Below, piece after piece: positions 16,082-24,194 of a stretch of 40,722 nt of DNA. Positions within the stretch are counted from its first letter, which is position 1; each line of letters begins with the position of its first letter. Under the pieces are notes generated by a model. It searched no databases. It saw only the letters and a list, made by a program, of their open reading frames with translations, and was not told the DNA's origin. Location: the NCBI GenBank assembly GCA_002440885.1, contig DJVY01000127.1:1-40722 (forward strand), given 5' to 3'. Source of the stretch: Bacteroidales bacterium UBA6244. Its GTDB lineage: Bacteria; Bacteroidota; Bacteroidia; Bacteroidales; F082. A program made the position numbers and the translations under genes.

Positions 16082-17284
16082 TTATTTTAAGGGAAACGGA
16101 GCTACCGCCCGATCAAAAACACCATTCATGTAGGCTATGGTAAGTCCATAATTTGAAACCGGGATTCCGGCTTCTACGGCAGGGCGTAGTCTGTTTTCGA
16201 GTTGTTTTTGCGTTACAACGCAACCACCACATTGCACCACAAGAGCGTAATCTTCTATGCTTCCCGGAAACGGATCAGATCCCGAAACGACATCAAACTG
16301 AATTCCCTTTCCGGAAAACTCTGTAATCCAGCGTGGCAACTTGTATCTCCCAATGTCGTCGCAGCTCACATGGTGACTACATGATTCTAAAATCAGCACC
16401 TTGTCGCCTTTGCTGAGTTCCGACAGTTTGCGTGTTCCCTTCATGTACAAGTCAAAATTGGCTCTTATCCGGGCAAACAACACGCTAAACCCGGTAAGTG
16501 GGATATTTTCAGGAACAATTTTAGCAACCAGTCCAAATGCCTGACTGTCGGTAACTACCAATGCCGGCTTTAGGCCAATGTCGAAAACCTGTTGAAGTTC
16601 AGTCTCTTTCACCACCAGGCAAAGTGCATCATGATCGAGCACATCGCGGATGGCCATTTGTTGGGGTAAAATCATACGGCCTTCAGGCGCTTCCGAGTCG
16701 ATGGGTGTAACCAGCAGAACCAAATCACCAGCTTTGATCATGCCTTCAAACAAGGAAGGTTTGATATAAGCTGAAGCCGGTATTTTCTGCTTGATGCACT
16801 CAGTGGCTTCCACCAACGATTTCTCCTCAAAGGTGCAGATATCAAGCGGAGTCACTCCTGTTTTCGCCTGAACGGTCTCCTTCATTGCTTCTGAAAGAGG
16901 CTCGACATCAGATTTGTTGTGGAAAATGACAAAAGGCACATTGTTTTTTTTGAACTCAGCAATAAGTTGTTCTTCGGGCTCACCAAACTGGTTTTCTGCT
17001 ACAACAAGAACAGCCAGGTCGATGGTGGTGATGGCTTTAAGACTTCTTTCGATGCGTTTTTTTCCCAAATCACCTGTGTCATCAATACCTGCCGTATCAA
17101 TAATAATGGCCGGGCCTATACCGAATATCTCAACTGACTTTTTCACCGGGTCGGTGGTTGTGCCGGCGAAATCAGACACGATGGCTACATCCTGCCCGAC
17201 CAACATATTGATAATGGAGCTTTTGCCATTGTTACGTCTGCCGAACAAGCCGATATGTGGTTTTAAGTCTTTCCCTTTAGCCAT
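16082..17284 (-). CDS. hydF: [FeFe]-hydrogenase maturation GTPase HydF
   Basis: HydF is the scaffold on which the diiron subcluster is assembled before transfer to HydA. The 400-residue protein has an N-terminal G domain: P-loop GRRNNGKS (15-22), switch AGTTTDPV (40-47), DTAG (63-66) and NKSD (123-126). A middle dimerisation domain follows, then the C-terminal FeS domain with SCSHHVSCDDIGR (Cys302, His304) and VQCGGCV (Cys352, Cys355). The usual family signature is CxH...HCxxC; here the residue before the second Cys pair is Gln351, not His. That position is variable in known HydFs, so function is not in doubt. Spacing is 18 bases from hydG and 6 bases to hydE. Confidence 0.96.
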   Translation of the reverse strand: MAKGKDLKPHIGLFGRRNNGKSSIINMLVGQDVAIVSDFAGTTTDPVKKSVEIFGIGPAIIIDTAGIDDTGDLGKKRIERSLKAITTIDLAVLVVAENQFGEPEEQLIAEFKKNNVPFVIFHNKSDVEPLSEAMKETVQAKTGVTPLDICTFEEKSLVEATECIKQKIPASAYIKPSLFEGMIKAGDLVLLVTPIDSEAPEGRMILPQQMAIRDVLDHDALCLVVKETELQQVFDIGLKPALVVTDSQAFGLVAKIVPENIPLTGFSVLFARIRANFDLYMKGTRKLSELSKGDKVLILESCSHHVSCDDIGRYKLPRWITEFSGKGIQFDVVSGSDPFPGSIEDYALVVQCGGCVVTQKQLENRLRPAVEAGIPVSNYGLTIAYMNGVFDRAVAPFPLK

Positions 17285-17302
17285 ACTATTTCGATGCTAT
17301 CG

Positions 17303-18733
17303 TTAAAAATACAAATCTCTTTCTCCCTGTTTAATCCTTTCAATCCGCTCACGAACAGCCTCTTCCAACCGTGGCTCGTTCAAATCCCTGATATTCTTTT
17401 CAATCACGCGCCACCCCTTTTCGGCAGTTTGATCACCGGCATAGTCCATGATATACTCCGACAAAGTAAGTATGGCATTTGGCGTGCAGAACCTTTTTAT
17501 AAATCCGGGTACAGAAAACTCCATAAAGTGTTCACCAGTACGCCCTTTGCGGTAACAGGCCGTACAAAACGAAGGCAAATAATCAGTCTCCAACAATTCG
17601 TCTATCACCTCCGCCAAAGAACGCTCATCATTAATCAAAAATTGTTCTTTGTTCAGGTCCTGACCAAGAAGTTCATGGTTTTCGGCATAGGCTCCCATTT
17701 CAATTTTTGTGCCGGCATCTACTTGTGAACAGCCATATTGCAGCACTTCGCTACGGATATGCTGAGGTTCACGGGCAGTAAGAATCATGCCTGTGTAAGG
17801 AACTGCCAATCGCAGAATAGCGATAATCCGGGTAAATTCCTCATCACTCACATGATATTTCATGTCGATTTCATACTCGGCAGCATCCTGCAAACGTGGA
17901 AACGAAATGGTGTGTGGCCCAACATTGTAACACGCCTCCAGGTGATTGGTATGACGAACAAGACCCATGACCTCAAAGCGCCAGTCGTATAGACCAAACA
18001 AAACACCAATGCCCACATCGTCAAGTCCTGCCTCCTGAGCACGGTCGAGGGACGTAAGCCGGTAGTTGTAATCCGCTTTTTTTCCTGTAGGATGATACCA
18101 TGTGTAAGCTTCCGGGTGATAGGTTTCCTGAAATACCTGATACGTACCTATTCCGGCTTCTTTCACTGTTTTGAATCCATCGATATCGAGTGGGGCAGCG
18201 TTGATATTTACGCGCCGTATCTCACCATTTCCCGACTTCACTCCATACACCGTCCGCACGGTAGACGCAATATACTCAGGGCTGTAAGTACGGTGCTCTC
18301 CATAAACCAGAATTAATCTTTTTTGTCCGTTTTGCTCGAGGGCAGTCACGTTGTTTATAAGTTCCTGTTCTGTAAGTGTTTTACGAACGGCTTGGGTATT
18401 AGAACTTTTAAAACCACAGTATTTGCAATTATTTGAGCACAAATTCCCGACATATAAAGGAGCGAAAAGGACTATGCGGTTGCCATAGACTTTTTTCTTC
18501 AATTCTTTTGCACCCTGCTTTATCACTTCAATTAACTCAGGATCGGTGGTGTTTACCAAAACTGCTACTTCTGGAAGCGATAGTCTGTTCTTGTCGAGCG
18601 ACTTAGCCACAATGCGTTCGACTTCTTCTCGTGTTGAAATAGCCTTATTGAGGTACGAATTTATCTCATCAGCATCAATAAATGGCTTTTGAGGCTCGTC
18701 GGGAATGCTATATTTTTCAGGATAAAATTTCAT
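17303..18733 (-). CDS. hydG: [FeFe]-hydrogenase maturation radical SAM enzyme HydG
   Basis: HydG cleaves tyrosine to supply CO and cyanide as an iron synthon for the H-cluster. The 476-residue length is normal. The radical-SAM motif C99-x3-C103-x2-C106 (NLCSNNCKYCGFK) and the C-terminal auxiliary-cluster motif C390-x2-C393 (FCTACYRKGRTGEHFM) are both present; the latter distinguishes HydG from the tyrosine lyase ThiH. Other HydG-like stretches are RLILVYGEH, YQVFQETYHPEAY, GIGVLFGLYDWRFE and VGPHTISFPR. It lies 15 bases after the REC-kinase gene and 18 bases before hydF, so the sensory and maturation genes probably share a transcript. Confidence 0.97.
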   Translation of the reverse strand: MKFYPEKYSIPDEPQKPFIDADEINSYLNKAISTREEVERIVAKSLDKNRLSLPEVAVLVNTTDPELIEVIKQGAKELKKKVYGNRIVLFAPLYVGNLCSNNCKYCGFKSSNTQAVRKTLTEQELINNVTALEQNGQKRLILVYGEHRTYSPEYIASTVRTVYGVKSGNGEIRRVNINAAPLDIDGFKTVKEAGIGTYQVFQETYHPEAYTWYHPTGKKADYNYRLTSLDRAQEAGLDDVGIGVLFGLYDWRFEVMGLVRHTNHLEACYNVGPHTISFPRLQDAAEYEIDMKYHVSDEEFTRIIAILRLAVPYTGMILTAREPQHIRSEVLQYGCSQVDAGTKIEMGAYAENHELLGQDLNKEQFLINDERSLAEVIDELLETDYLPSFCTACYRKGRTGEHFMEFSVPGFIKRFCTPNAILTLSEYIMDYAGDQTAEKGWRVIEKNIRDLNEPRLEEAVRERIERIKQGERDLYF

Positions 18734-18748
18734 GACTAAAGAACTAAA

Positions 18749-19867
18749 TTAAACCGGTAACGTGATGACAAATGTCGTACCAATATCGGGTGTACTCTGC
18801 ACATCCACCGTACCGTGGTATAAGTCGACCATCTTTTTCAGGATAGATAACCCCAGACCGCTGCCTGAGATATCACGTGTTTTCTCGGTTTTAATCCGGG
18901 TAAACTCCTGAAACAGTTTGGAGATATGCTCTTCAGAAATACCAATCCCGGTATCTTCTACTTTCAGCACCACGGCATTGTCTTTCTTTTTGATGTTGAA
19001 ATGAACCTCACCGTTTTCCTTGTTGTACTTAACCGCATTAGACAATAAATTATTGAGGATTATTTCAATTTCTTCGGCATCAGCAGTGATAATCAGCTCA
19101 TCGTCGGCATCGTAGTTTAATTTTACATTACGTTGAATGGCTAACGGTTCGATAGTATGTATGGCCAATCTGGCGATTTCACCCAGATCGATTCTCTTCA
19201 GTTCTCTCGTTTTTTTTCCGGATTCAAGCTTGGTCAGGTCAAGCAGATCCATGATCAGGCCACGCATGCCTTTTATCCGCACCAGCGATCTGTCGATCAT
19301 GGCCATGTAATCGTTAATGTTATCGCCAACTTGTTTATCCTGCATTATATTCAGGTAACCTTCAATGGCGTTGAGTGGTGATTTAAGTTCATGCGAAAGC
19401 ACCGACAGAAACTGGAAGCGAATTTCCTTTCCTTCCTTTTTCATGCGTTTGGTCATACGCTTCAGGAACAGGTGTTTACTAATGCCTTCCATGGCCGTTT
19501 TCAGCTCTGAGGGAGTAAAAGGTTTAGGCACGAAATTAAACGCCCCAAAGTTGGTGGCTTTCACGGCTATGTCGAGTGAGGCATACGAGGTGATCATCAT
19601 AACGGCGGCGTCAATTTTCATTTTATTGAGTTCCTCCAGCACCTCAATACCCTGAATACCTGGAAGCTTATTATCCAGAAGGATAATGTCTACCGACTCC
19701 TTGTTTACAATATCCAGTGCTTCCTCACCGGTAGCTGCTTCAATTATATCGAAAGAGAAGTCCTCGTCCAGAAACGGGAAACCTACGGTATAATTTCTTA
19801 AGATCCTTTCTATACCCGATCTTATTCCGGGCTCATCATCAACAATCAGTACTTTTAGTTTTTCCAT
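18749..19867 (-). CDS. Response-regulator receiver / histidine kinase hybrid (REC-HisKA-HATPase)
   Basis: The ATG at 19867 gives 372 residues; a GTG one codon earlier is also possible. The N-terminal receiver domain (1-125) has VDDE at 9-12, phosphorylation site Asp65 (LLDNKLPG) and the conserved lysine in PKPF (115). A short linker leads to a HisKA domain with His159 (VLSHELKSPLNAIEGYL) and a HATPase domain (NNLLSNAVKYN, VEDTGIGI, GSGLGLSILKKM). No transmembrane segment or DNA-binding domain is present. The order REC-first suggests it receives phosphate from another kinase, plausibly the hydrogenase-fused kinase two genes upstream, and relays it. Its output partner is not encoded here. Confidence 0.93.
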   Translation of the reverse strand: MEKLKVLIVDDEPGIRSGIERILRNYTVGFPFLDEDFSFDIIEAATGEEALDIVNKESVDIILLDNKLPGIQGIEVLEELNKMKIDAAVMMITSYASLDIAVKATNFGAFNFVPKPFTPSELKTAMEGISKHLFLKRMTKRMKKEGKEIRFQFLSVLSHELKSPLNAIEGYLNIMQDKQVGDNINDYMAMIDRSLVRIKGMRGLIMDLLDLTKLESGKKTRELKRIDLGEIARLAIHTIEPLAIQRNVKLNYDADDELIITADAEEIEIILNNLLSNAVKYNKENGEVHFNIKKKDNAVVLKVEDTGIGISEEHISKLFQEFTRIKTEKTRDISGSGLGLSILKKMVDLYHGTVDVQSTPDIGTTFVITLPV

Positions 19868-19933
19868 CACCGTATGTTTTAATCAACTTGCGTTGAAGAT
19901 TGAAATAATTGGCAGTTTAGTATTAATCGAAGC

Positions 19934-20329
19934 TTACAGCTTCAGGAGCTTATTAATTTCACGGTGTAACTGATCGCCGCGAATTCCTTTTTCAAGATAC
20001 AAGTCAGCTTTAATCCAACTCTTATCTTCTTCCGTTTCCACCTTAAAAGTGATGCCAGTTTCGGTAGTAACGGCAGTTGCAATTATCACGGGCATATCCG
20101 GATACATTCTTTTAGCTTTGTAAGCCAGCACGAATCCACTGTCGTGCGATTCCATCATCAGGTCAAAAATGGCCAGATCGGGTTTGGTGGTTTTAAGCAA
20201 ATCCTCCCCTTCTTCACGTCCTGTAGCAGTAATTACATCAAATCCAAACTGCAATATTTGCAATTTCATCTGTTCAAGGTAATCCTGGTCATCATCCACA
20301 ATAAGGATAAGTTTTTTTAATTCTGACAT
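19934..20329 (-). CDS. Single-domain response regulator next to the hydrogenase-fused kinase
   Basis: This 131-residue protein is a receiver domain only: acidic pocket VDDDQD (11-16), phosphorylation site Asp56 (AIFDLMMESHDSGF) and conserved lysine Lys114 (YLEKGI). The segment between the beta4 switch region (TAVTTE, 85-90) and that lysine is a few residues longer than usual. The stretch after the phospho-Asp, MMESHDSGF, closely resembles MMTTHFEGF in the response regulator at 26660-27160, suggesting a shared subfamily. It lies 29 bases after the hydrogenase-kinase gene and 66 before the REC-kinase, so it is the likely partner of one or both. There is no output domain. Confidence 0.92.
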   Translation of the reverse strand: MSELKKLILIVDDDQDYLEQMKLQILQFGFDVITATGREEGEDLLKTTKPDLAIFDLMMESHDSGFVLAYKAKRMYPDMPVIIATAVTTETGITFKVETEEDKSWIKADLYLEKGIRGDQLHREINKLLKL

Positions 20330-20358
20330 TTTCTTTTGGTTTTATGTTTAAACAATTT

Positions 20359-22347
20359 TTAATTCAATGGTTTTCTTGGCAACACAATCTTGAAGCGTGT
20401 GCCTGTTGGCCCGACTTCCGGATTGTTTTCTGACTTAACTTTGATATCTCCTTTGTGCATTTTCACAATACCATAAACCAACGGAAGTCCCATACCGGTT
20501 CCTTTTCCAATAGGTTTAGTGGTAAAAAAAGGAGTGAATATTTTCTCCATGTTTTCAGGTGCAATACCTGATCCTGTATCGGAGATGGTGATTTTGATAT
20601 CGTGAAGACTATCCTCCACTTCAAGAGACAACTCCCCTCCTTCGGGCATGGCTTCAACGGCATTTTTTTCGAGGTTGGTGAGCACCTGCATAAACTGATC
20701 CTGGTCAATCATGGTCATAGGGTCGGCAACATTTGAAGAAAACTTGATTTCCACGTTCGAAGGTTTAATCACAGAGTTCAGGCTATGCTTGCAGAACTCA
20801 ACAATATTTGTTTCCTGAAGGTTAACCTGACTCTTGCGAGCGAAATTAAGCAACCCTCCCACAATATTTTTACAACGATCGGCTTGCTCCGCTATCAGAG
20901 CCAAATCTTTTGCCATAGGGTCGTCCTGGCTTACCTCTTCCTTTAAAATATTACTGTACATGGTAATTACCCCCAACGGGTTATTTAACTCATGAGCAAT
21001 TCCGGCCGACAATTGCCCCATGTTGGCCAGTTTTTCGGAATGACGAAGTGCTTGCCGGGCGTTGGCTAGTTTCTCGTTGCTCTCATTCAAATCGTTGATG
21101 GTGGTATGCATCTTCTCGATGGTGAAAGGAAGGCACATCTCTGTCTCGGCCAGACCATTTAAAATGGCGATGGCATGTTCGCGGCAGGTGGGATAACCAC
21201 AAGCCCCGCAATTGAGGTGATCGCCCGCTTTCTGCTTGCCCAGCGACAACAGCACACGTTTTATTTCAGATTCTTCAGGTATTTTAAGGACCTGCTCCGC
21301 AGCATAAAATTCGCGTGCGTAATTAAGATTACTAAAAGCATTTACCTGCTCTGTCCATTCGCCCACATCCAGGTCTTCGAGCTTGTCAGCCACGTAGCGG
21401 CTCACAATAGAACGACGACGAAAGCGACTTCCCCCTTTTGACATGCCCGGCCCCATGATACAGCCTTCACAGCAAAGCAACTCGAGGTGTTTCCCAATCA
21501 AATTGCCTTTTTCAAACTCTTTGATGGCATCCTTGAAATTGTCTTTCCCATCGGTGACAATAACCGAGCAATCAGTTACATCCGACGATCGACCCATCGT
21601 GTTTAACAAGCCATGACTGATTGGAAATCCAGCTCCTTTGGCTGCGTGTGGAGGATCGAAATCCATGGGCGTTACCGCCATCAGGTTGATTCCTGAATGG
21701 TTGAAAATATCGCGCAGTTCAACAAAAGTGATGGCTTCATCAATCTCAGTGCTTTCACCCTTTTTAGCCACACACGGACCAATAAAAACTATTTTCACCT
21801 GATCGCCATGCATCTTGCGAATGATTCGGGCAATGGCTACCATAGGTGAAACAATAGGAGCTAAATGTTCAATCAAATTAGGATGATGCTGCTCAACATA
21901 AGCTACCACGGCGGGGCAGTCTGACGAAATAAAACCTTCATCATGGCCTTTCTCGAGAAGTTTCTTGTATTCAATGGCCACCATATCGGCACCAAACGAG
22001 ACTTCTATCACGCGATAAAAACCGAGTTTTTTCAGCATCCCGACGAAAATGCGGTAGTCCTCAATCTCGGTAAATTCAGCCGGAAAGCTGGGCGCAACAG
22101 CAGCAATTACTTTTTCGTTTGACAATAAAAGTTGCGTTACCTCATCTTTCATCTCAACAAAGGCTTTTGCCCCTTGGCTACACACATTTACGCAGTTGCC
22201 ACAGGCAATGCAGCGCTCACCAATTACTTCGGCCTGACCGTTTATAATCTTAATTGCCTTTACGGGACATTCACGGACACATGTATAGCATACCCTGCAT
22301 CTGTCTTTAACAGTGTAAACCAGCCGATTTCTATTTACATGTGTCAT
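20359..22347 (-). CDS. Sensory [FeFe]-hydrogenase-like protein fused to a histidine kinase
   Basis: The 662-residue protein combines, in order: an 8Fe-8S ferredoxin domain (Cys17/20/23/27 and 46/49/52/56); an [FeFe]-hydrogenase large-subunit domain (about 75-335); a small four-cysteine FeS domain (Cys380/383/388/405, NCGACGYPTC); a coiled linker; HisKA with His452 (GIAHELNNPLG); and HATPase (NLEKNAVEAM, SDTGSGIAPE, GKGTGMGLPLVYGI). H-cluster positions are altered: the first motif is SSDCP (Asp143-Cys144) instead of TSCCP, the second is IGPCVAKK (Cys192, no Met before Pro), the third LLCCEGCIMGPG (Cys292/293/296). Loss of the proton-relay Cys is typical of sensory hydrogenases. It probably signals H2 or redox state by phosphotransfer to the adjacent regulators. 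It follows hydA after 103 bases. Confidence 0.92.
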   Translation of the reverse strand: MTHVNRNRLVYTVKDRCRVCYTCVRECPVKAIKIINGQAEVIGERCIACGNCVNVCSQGAKAFVEMKDEVTQLLLSNEKVIAAVAPSFPAEFTEIEDYRIFVGMLKKLGFYRVIEVSFGADMVAIEYKKLLEKGHDEGFISSDCPAVVAYVEQHHPNLIEHLAPIVSPMVAIARIIRKMHGDQVKIVFIGPCVAKKGESTEIDEAITFVELRDIFNHSGINLMAVTPMDFDPPHAAKGAGFPISHGLLNTMGRSSDVTDCSVIVTDGKDNFKDAIKEFEKGNLIGKHLELLCCEGCIMGPGMSKGGSRFRRRSIVSRYVADKLEDLDVGEWTEQVNAFSNLNYAREFYAAEQVLKIPEESEIKRVLLSLGKQKAGDHLNCGACGYPTCREHAIAILNGLAETEMCLPFTIEKMHTTINDLNESNEKLANARQALRHSEKLANMGQLSAGIAHELNNPLGVITMYSNILKEEVSQDDPMAKDLALIAEQADRCKNIVGGLLNFARKSQVNLQETNIVEFCKHSLNSVIKPSNVEIKFSSNVADPMTMIDQDQFMQVLTNLEKNAVEAMPEGGELSLEVEDSLHDIKITISDTGSGIAPENMEKIFTPFFTTKPIGKGTGMGLPLVYGIVKMHKGDIKVKSENNPEVGPTGTRFKIVLPRKPLN

Positions 22348-22450
22348 CTTTTTCCTATTAATTGGTGAAAACTATCCGGGAAGCCCTAGTATTAAATCCA
22401 TTAACCAAAACAAACCATAATTTCTTTCTCCCCGGAAGTCTCACCATATT

Positions 22451-24175
22451 TTATTTAACTACTTCACGCGCATGATAAGTGGTATGCAAAAGCTCATGGC
22501 TTTTGTGTCCGAGCGGCTTTTCAAGGAAGTTTTTATACAAATCAATGATCTCCGGGTTCTTATGCGACACTTTGATGCGTTCAGTTTCGTCAATGCGATA
22601 AAGCGCAGCCATTCTGGCTTTCAACTGTTCCTCACTAGTACCGATATGCTGACCGCCGCCACCGATACACCCACCGGGACAAGCCATAATTTCAATAAAA
22701 TGAATGTCCCTGCGGCCACCTTTTAACTCATCGAGAAGCTTTATGGCATTGGCCATTCCGTTTACAACAGCAACTCCCAATTCAAGACCGTCGATATCCA
22801 ATTTGGTTTCTTTTCTTCCGTCGAAACCTCTTACCGCACTTACCTGAAAATCTACCATTTCCTTGCCAGTAATGCTATGATAGGCTGTGCGAATAGCCGC
22901 TTCCATAACTCCACCGGAAGCTCCAAAAAGTTTTCCGGCAGTACTTCTGAAACCTAGAGGTGAATCGACAAGTTCAGGCTTGATGTTAAACATGTCGACG
23001 CCAAATAGTTTCAAAAATTTAGCAAGTTCACGGGTTGTAAGAACGGCATCCACATCCGAAATGCCTTCGCGAGTCATTTCCTCACGTTGGGCTTCAAACT
23101 TTTTAGCTGTACAAGGCATTATCGCAACTGAATAAATATCAGACGGTTTCAGATTTTCCTGATCAGCGAAATAGCTTTTTATAATAGCCCCCATCATCTG
23201 CTGTGGCGATTTACACGACGACAAATTCGGGATAAATTCAGGAACAAACTCTTCGGCATATTTAACCCAACCCGGACAACAACTGGTAATCATGGGCAGC
23301 GTGCCACCGTTTTGAATACGGTGAATAAGTTCTGCTGATTCCTCCATTATGGTTAAGTCGGCAGAGAAAGATGAGTCGAAAATGTGATCGAAACCAACTT
23401 TACGCAAGGCGGCATTTAGAATCCCGTTGATGTCTACACCGGGTTTCATCCCAAGCTCTTCGGCCATGGATACCGTAATGGATGGCGCATATTGCACTAC
23501 AACGCGTTTCTTAGGATTGTTAAGTGCTTCCTGTATTTGGGCAAAGTGATTTTTTTCGGTGAGTGCTCCGGTTGGGCAAACCATGATACACTGTCCGCAA
23601 TTTATACAACTTGAAGTATTCAATCCTTGATGAAAGGCCGTACCGATAACCGATTTATTACCTCTGTTAATAAAATCGATGCAAGCCACACCCATAACTT
23701 CCTCACATGTATACACACAACGTCCGCACAATATACATTTCTCCGGATCGCGAACAATGCTGGCACTCGACAAATCAAGATTGGCCTTGTTTTTCACCCC
23801 ACGGATGCGTCGCTCGGTTACATGCAATTCTTCACTTAAGTCTTGTAGCTCGCAGTTTTTATTGCGTACACAATATAAGCAGTCGTCAGGGTGATTCGAC
23901 AAAAGCAACTCAATGATGGTTTTCCTCGACTCAACCACACGTGCCGAATGAGTTTGGATATGCATATCCGGTTCGGCCGGAAATGAACATGAGGTAATGA
24001 GCTTTCCTGTTTTTTCATCCTCCACCACACACATCCTGCATGCACCGGTGGGAAAAGCATCTTTTATATGGCACAAGGTAGGCACTTTGATGCCGTTGCG
24101 GTTCATTACCTCCAAAATGGTTTCGCCTTTGGAAGCAGCCAGTTTTTTATTGTTAATATTGATGGTAAAATCCAT
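22451..24175 (-). CDS. hydA: [FeFe]-hydrogenase catalytic subunit HydA
   Basis: The ATG at 24175 gives 574 residues; a GTG three codons earlier is less likely. The protein carries an N-terminal [2Fe-2S] domain (Cys35/46/49/63), a His-Cys3 [4Fe-4S] site (His95, Cys99/102/108), two [4Fe-4S] clusters (Cys147/150/153/157 and Cys190/193/196/200) and the catalytic H-domain with complete motifs: TSCCPGW (297-303), IMPCTAKK (352-359) and EIMACPGGCIGGGGQ (495-509). Cys299 is the expected proton-relay residue. It reversibly reduces protons to H2. With HydB and HydC directly upstream it should form the trimeric, NAD-linked enzyme that bifurcates electrons between NADH and ferredoxin; bifurcation itself is inferred from the gene set. 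Confidence 0.96.
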   Translation of the reverse strand: MDFTININNKKLAASKGETILEVMNRNGIKVPTLCHIKDAFPTGACRMCVVEDEKTGKLITSCSFPAEPDMHIQTHSARVVESRKTIIELLLSNHPDDCLYCVRNKNCELQDLSEELHVTERRIRGVKNKANLDLSSASIVRDPEKCILCGRCVYTCEEVMGVACIDFINRGNKSVIGTAFHQGLNTSSCINCGQCIMVCPTGALTEKNHFAQIQEALNNPKKRVVVQYAPSITVSMAEELGMKPGVDINGILNAALRKVGFDHIFDSSFSADLTIMEESAELIHRIQNGGTLPMITSCCPGWVKYAEEFVPEFIPNLSSCKSPQQMMGAIIKSYFADQENLKPSDIYSVAIMPCTAKKFEAQREEMTREGISDVDAVLTTRELAKFLKLFGVDMFNIKPELVDSPLGFRSTAGKLFGASGGVMEAAIRTAYHSITGKEMVDFQVSAVRGFDGRKETKLDIDGLELGVAVVNGMANAIKLLDELKGGRRDIHFIEIMACPGGCIGGGGQHIGTSEEQLKARMAALYRIDETERIKVSHKNPEIIDLYKNFLEKPLGHKSHELLHTTYHAREVVK

Positions 24176-24194
24176 TTTAAACACTTTTTAGCAA

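Noticed and set aside
17303..18733. ThiH (tyrosine lyase of thiamine synthesis) identity
   Set aside because: The C-terminal CxxC auxiliary-cluster motif and hydrogenase context identify HydG.
20359..22347. A second catalytic hydrogenase
   Set aside because: The relay cysteine is replaced by Asp and the protein is fused to a kinase, so a sensor is more likely than an enzyme.
24176..24184. GTG start three codons upstream for hydA
   Set aside because: The ATG at 24175 gives the usual N terminus of the [2Fe-2S] domain and better spacing from hydB.
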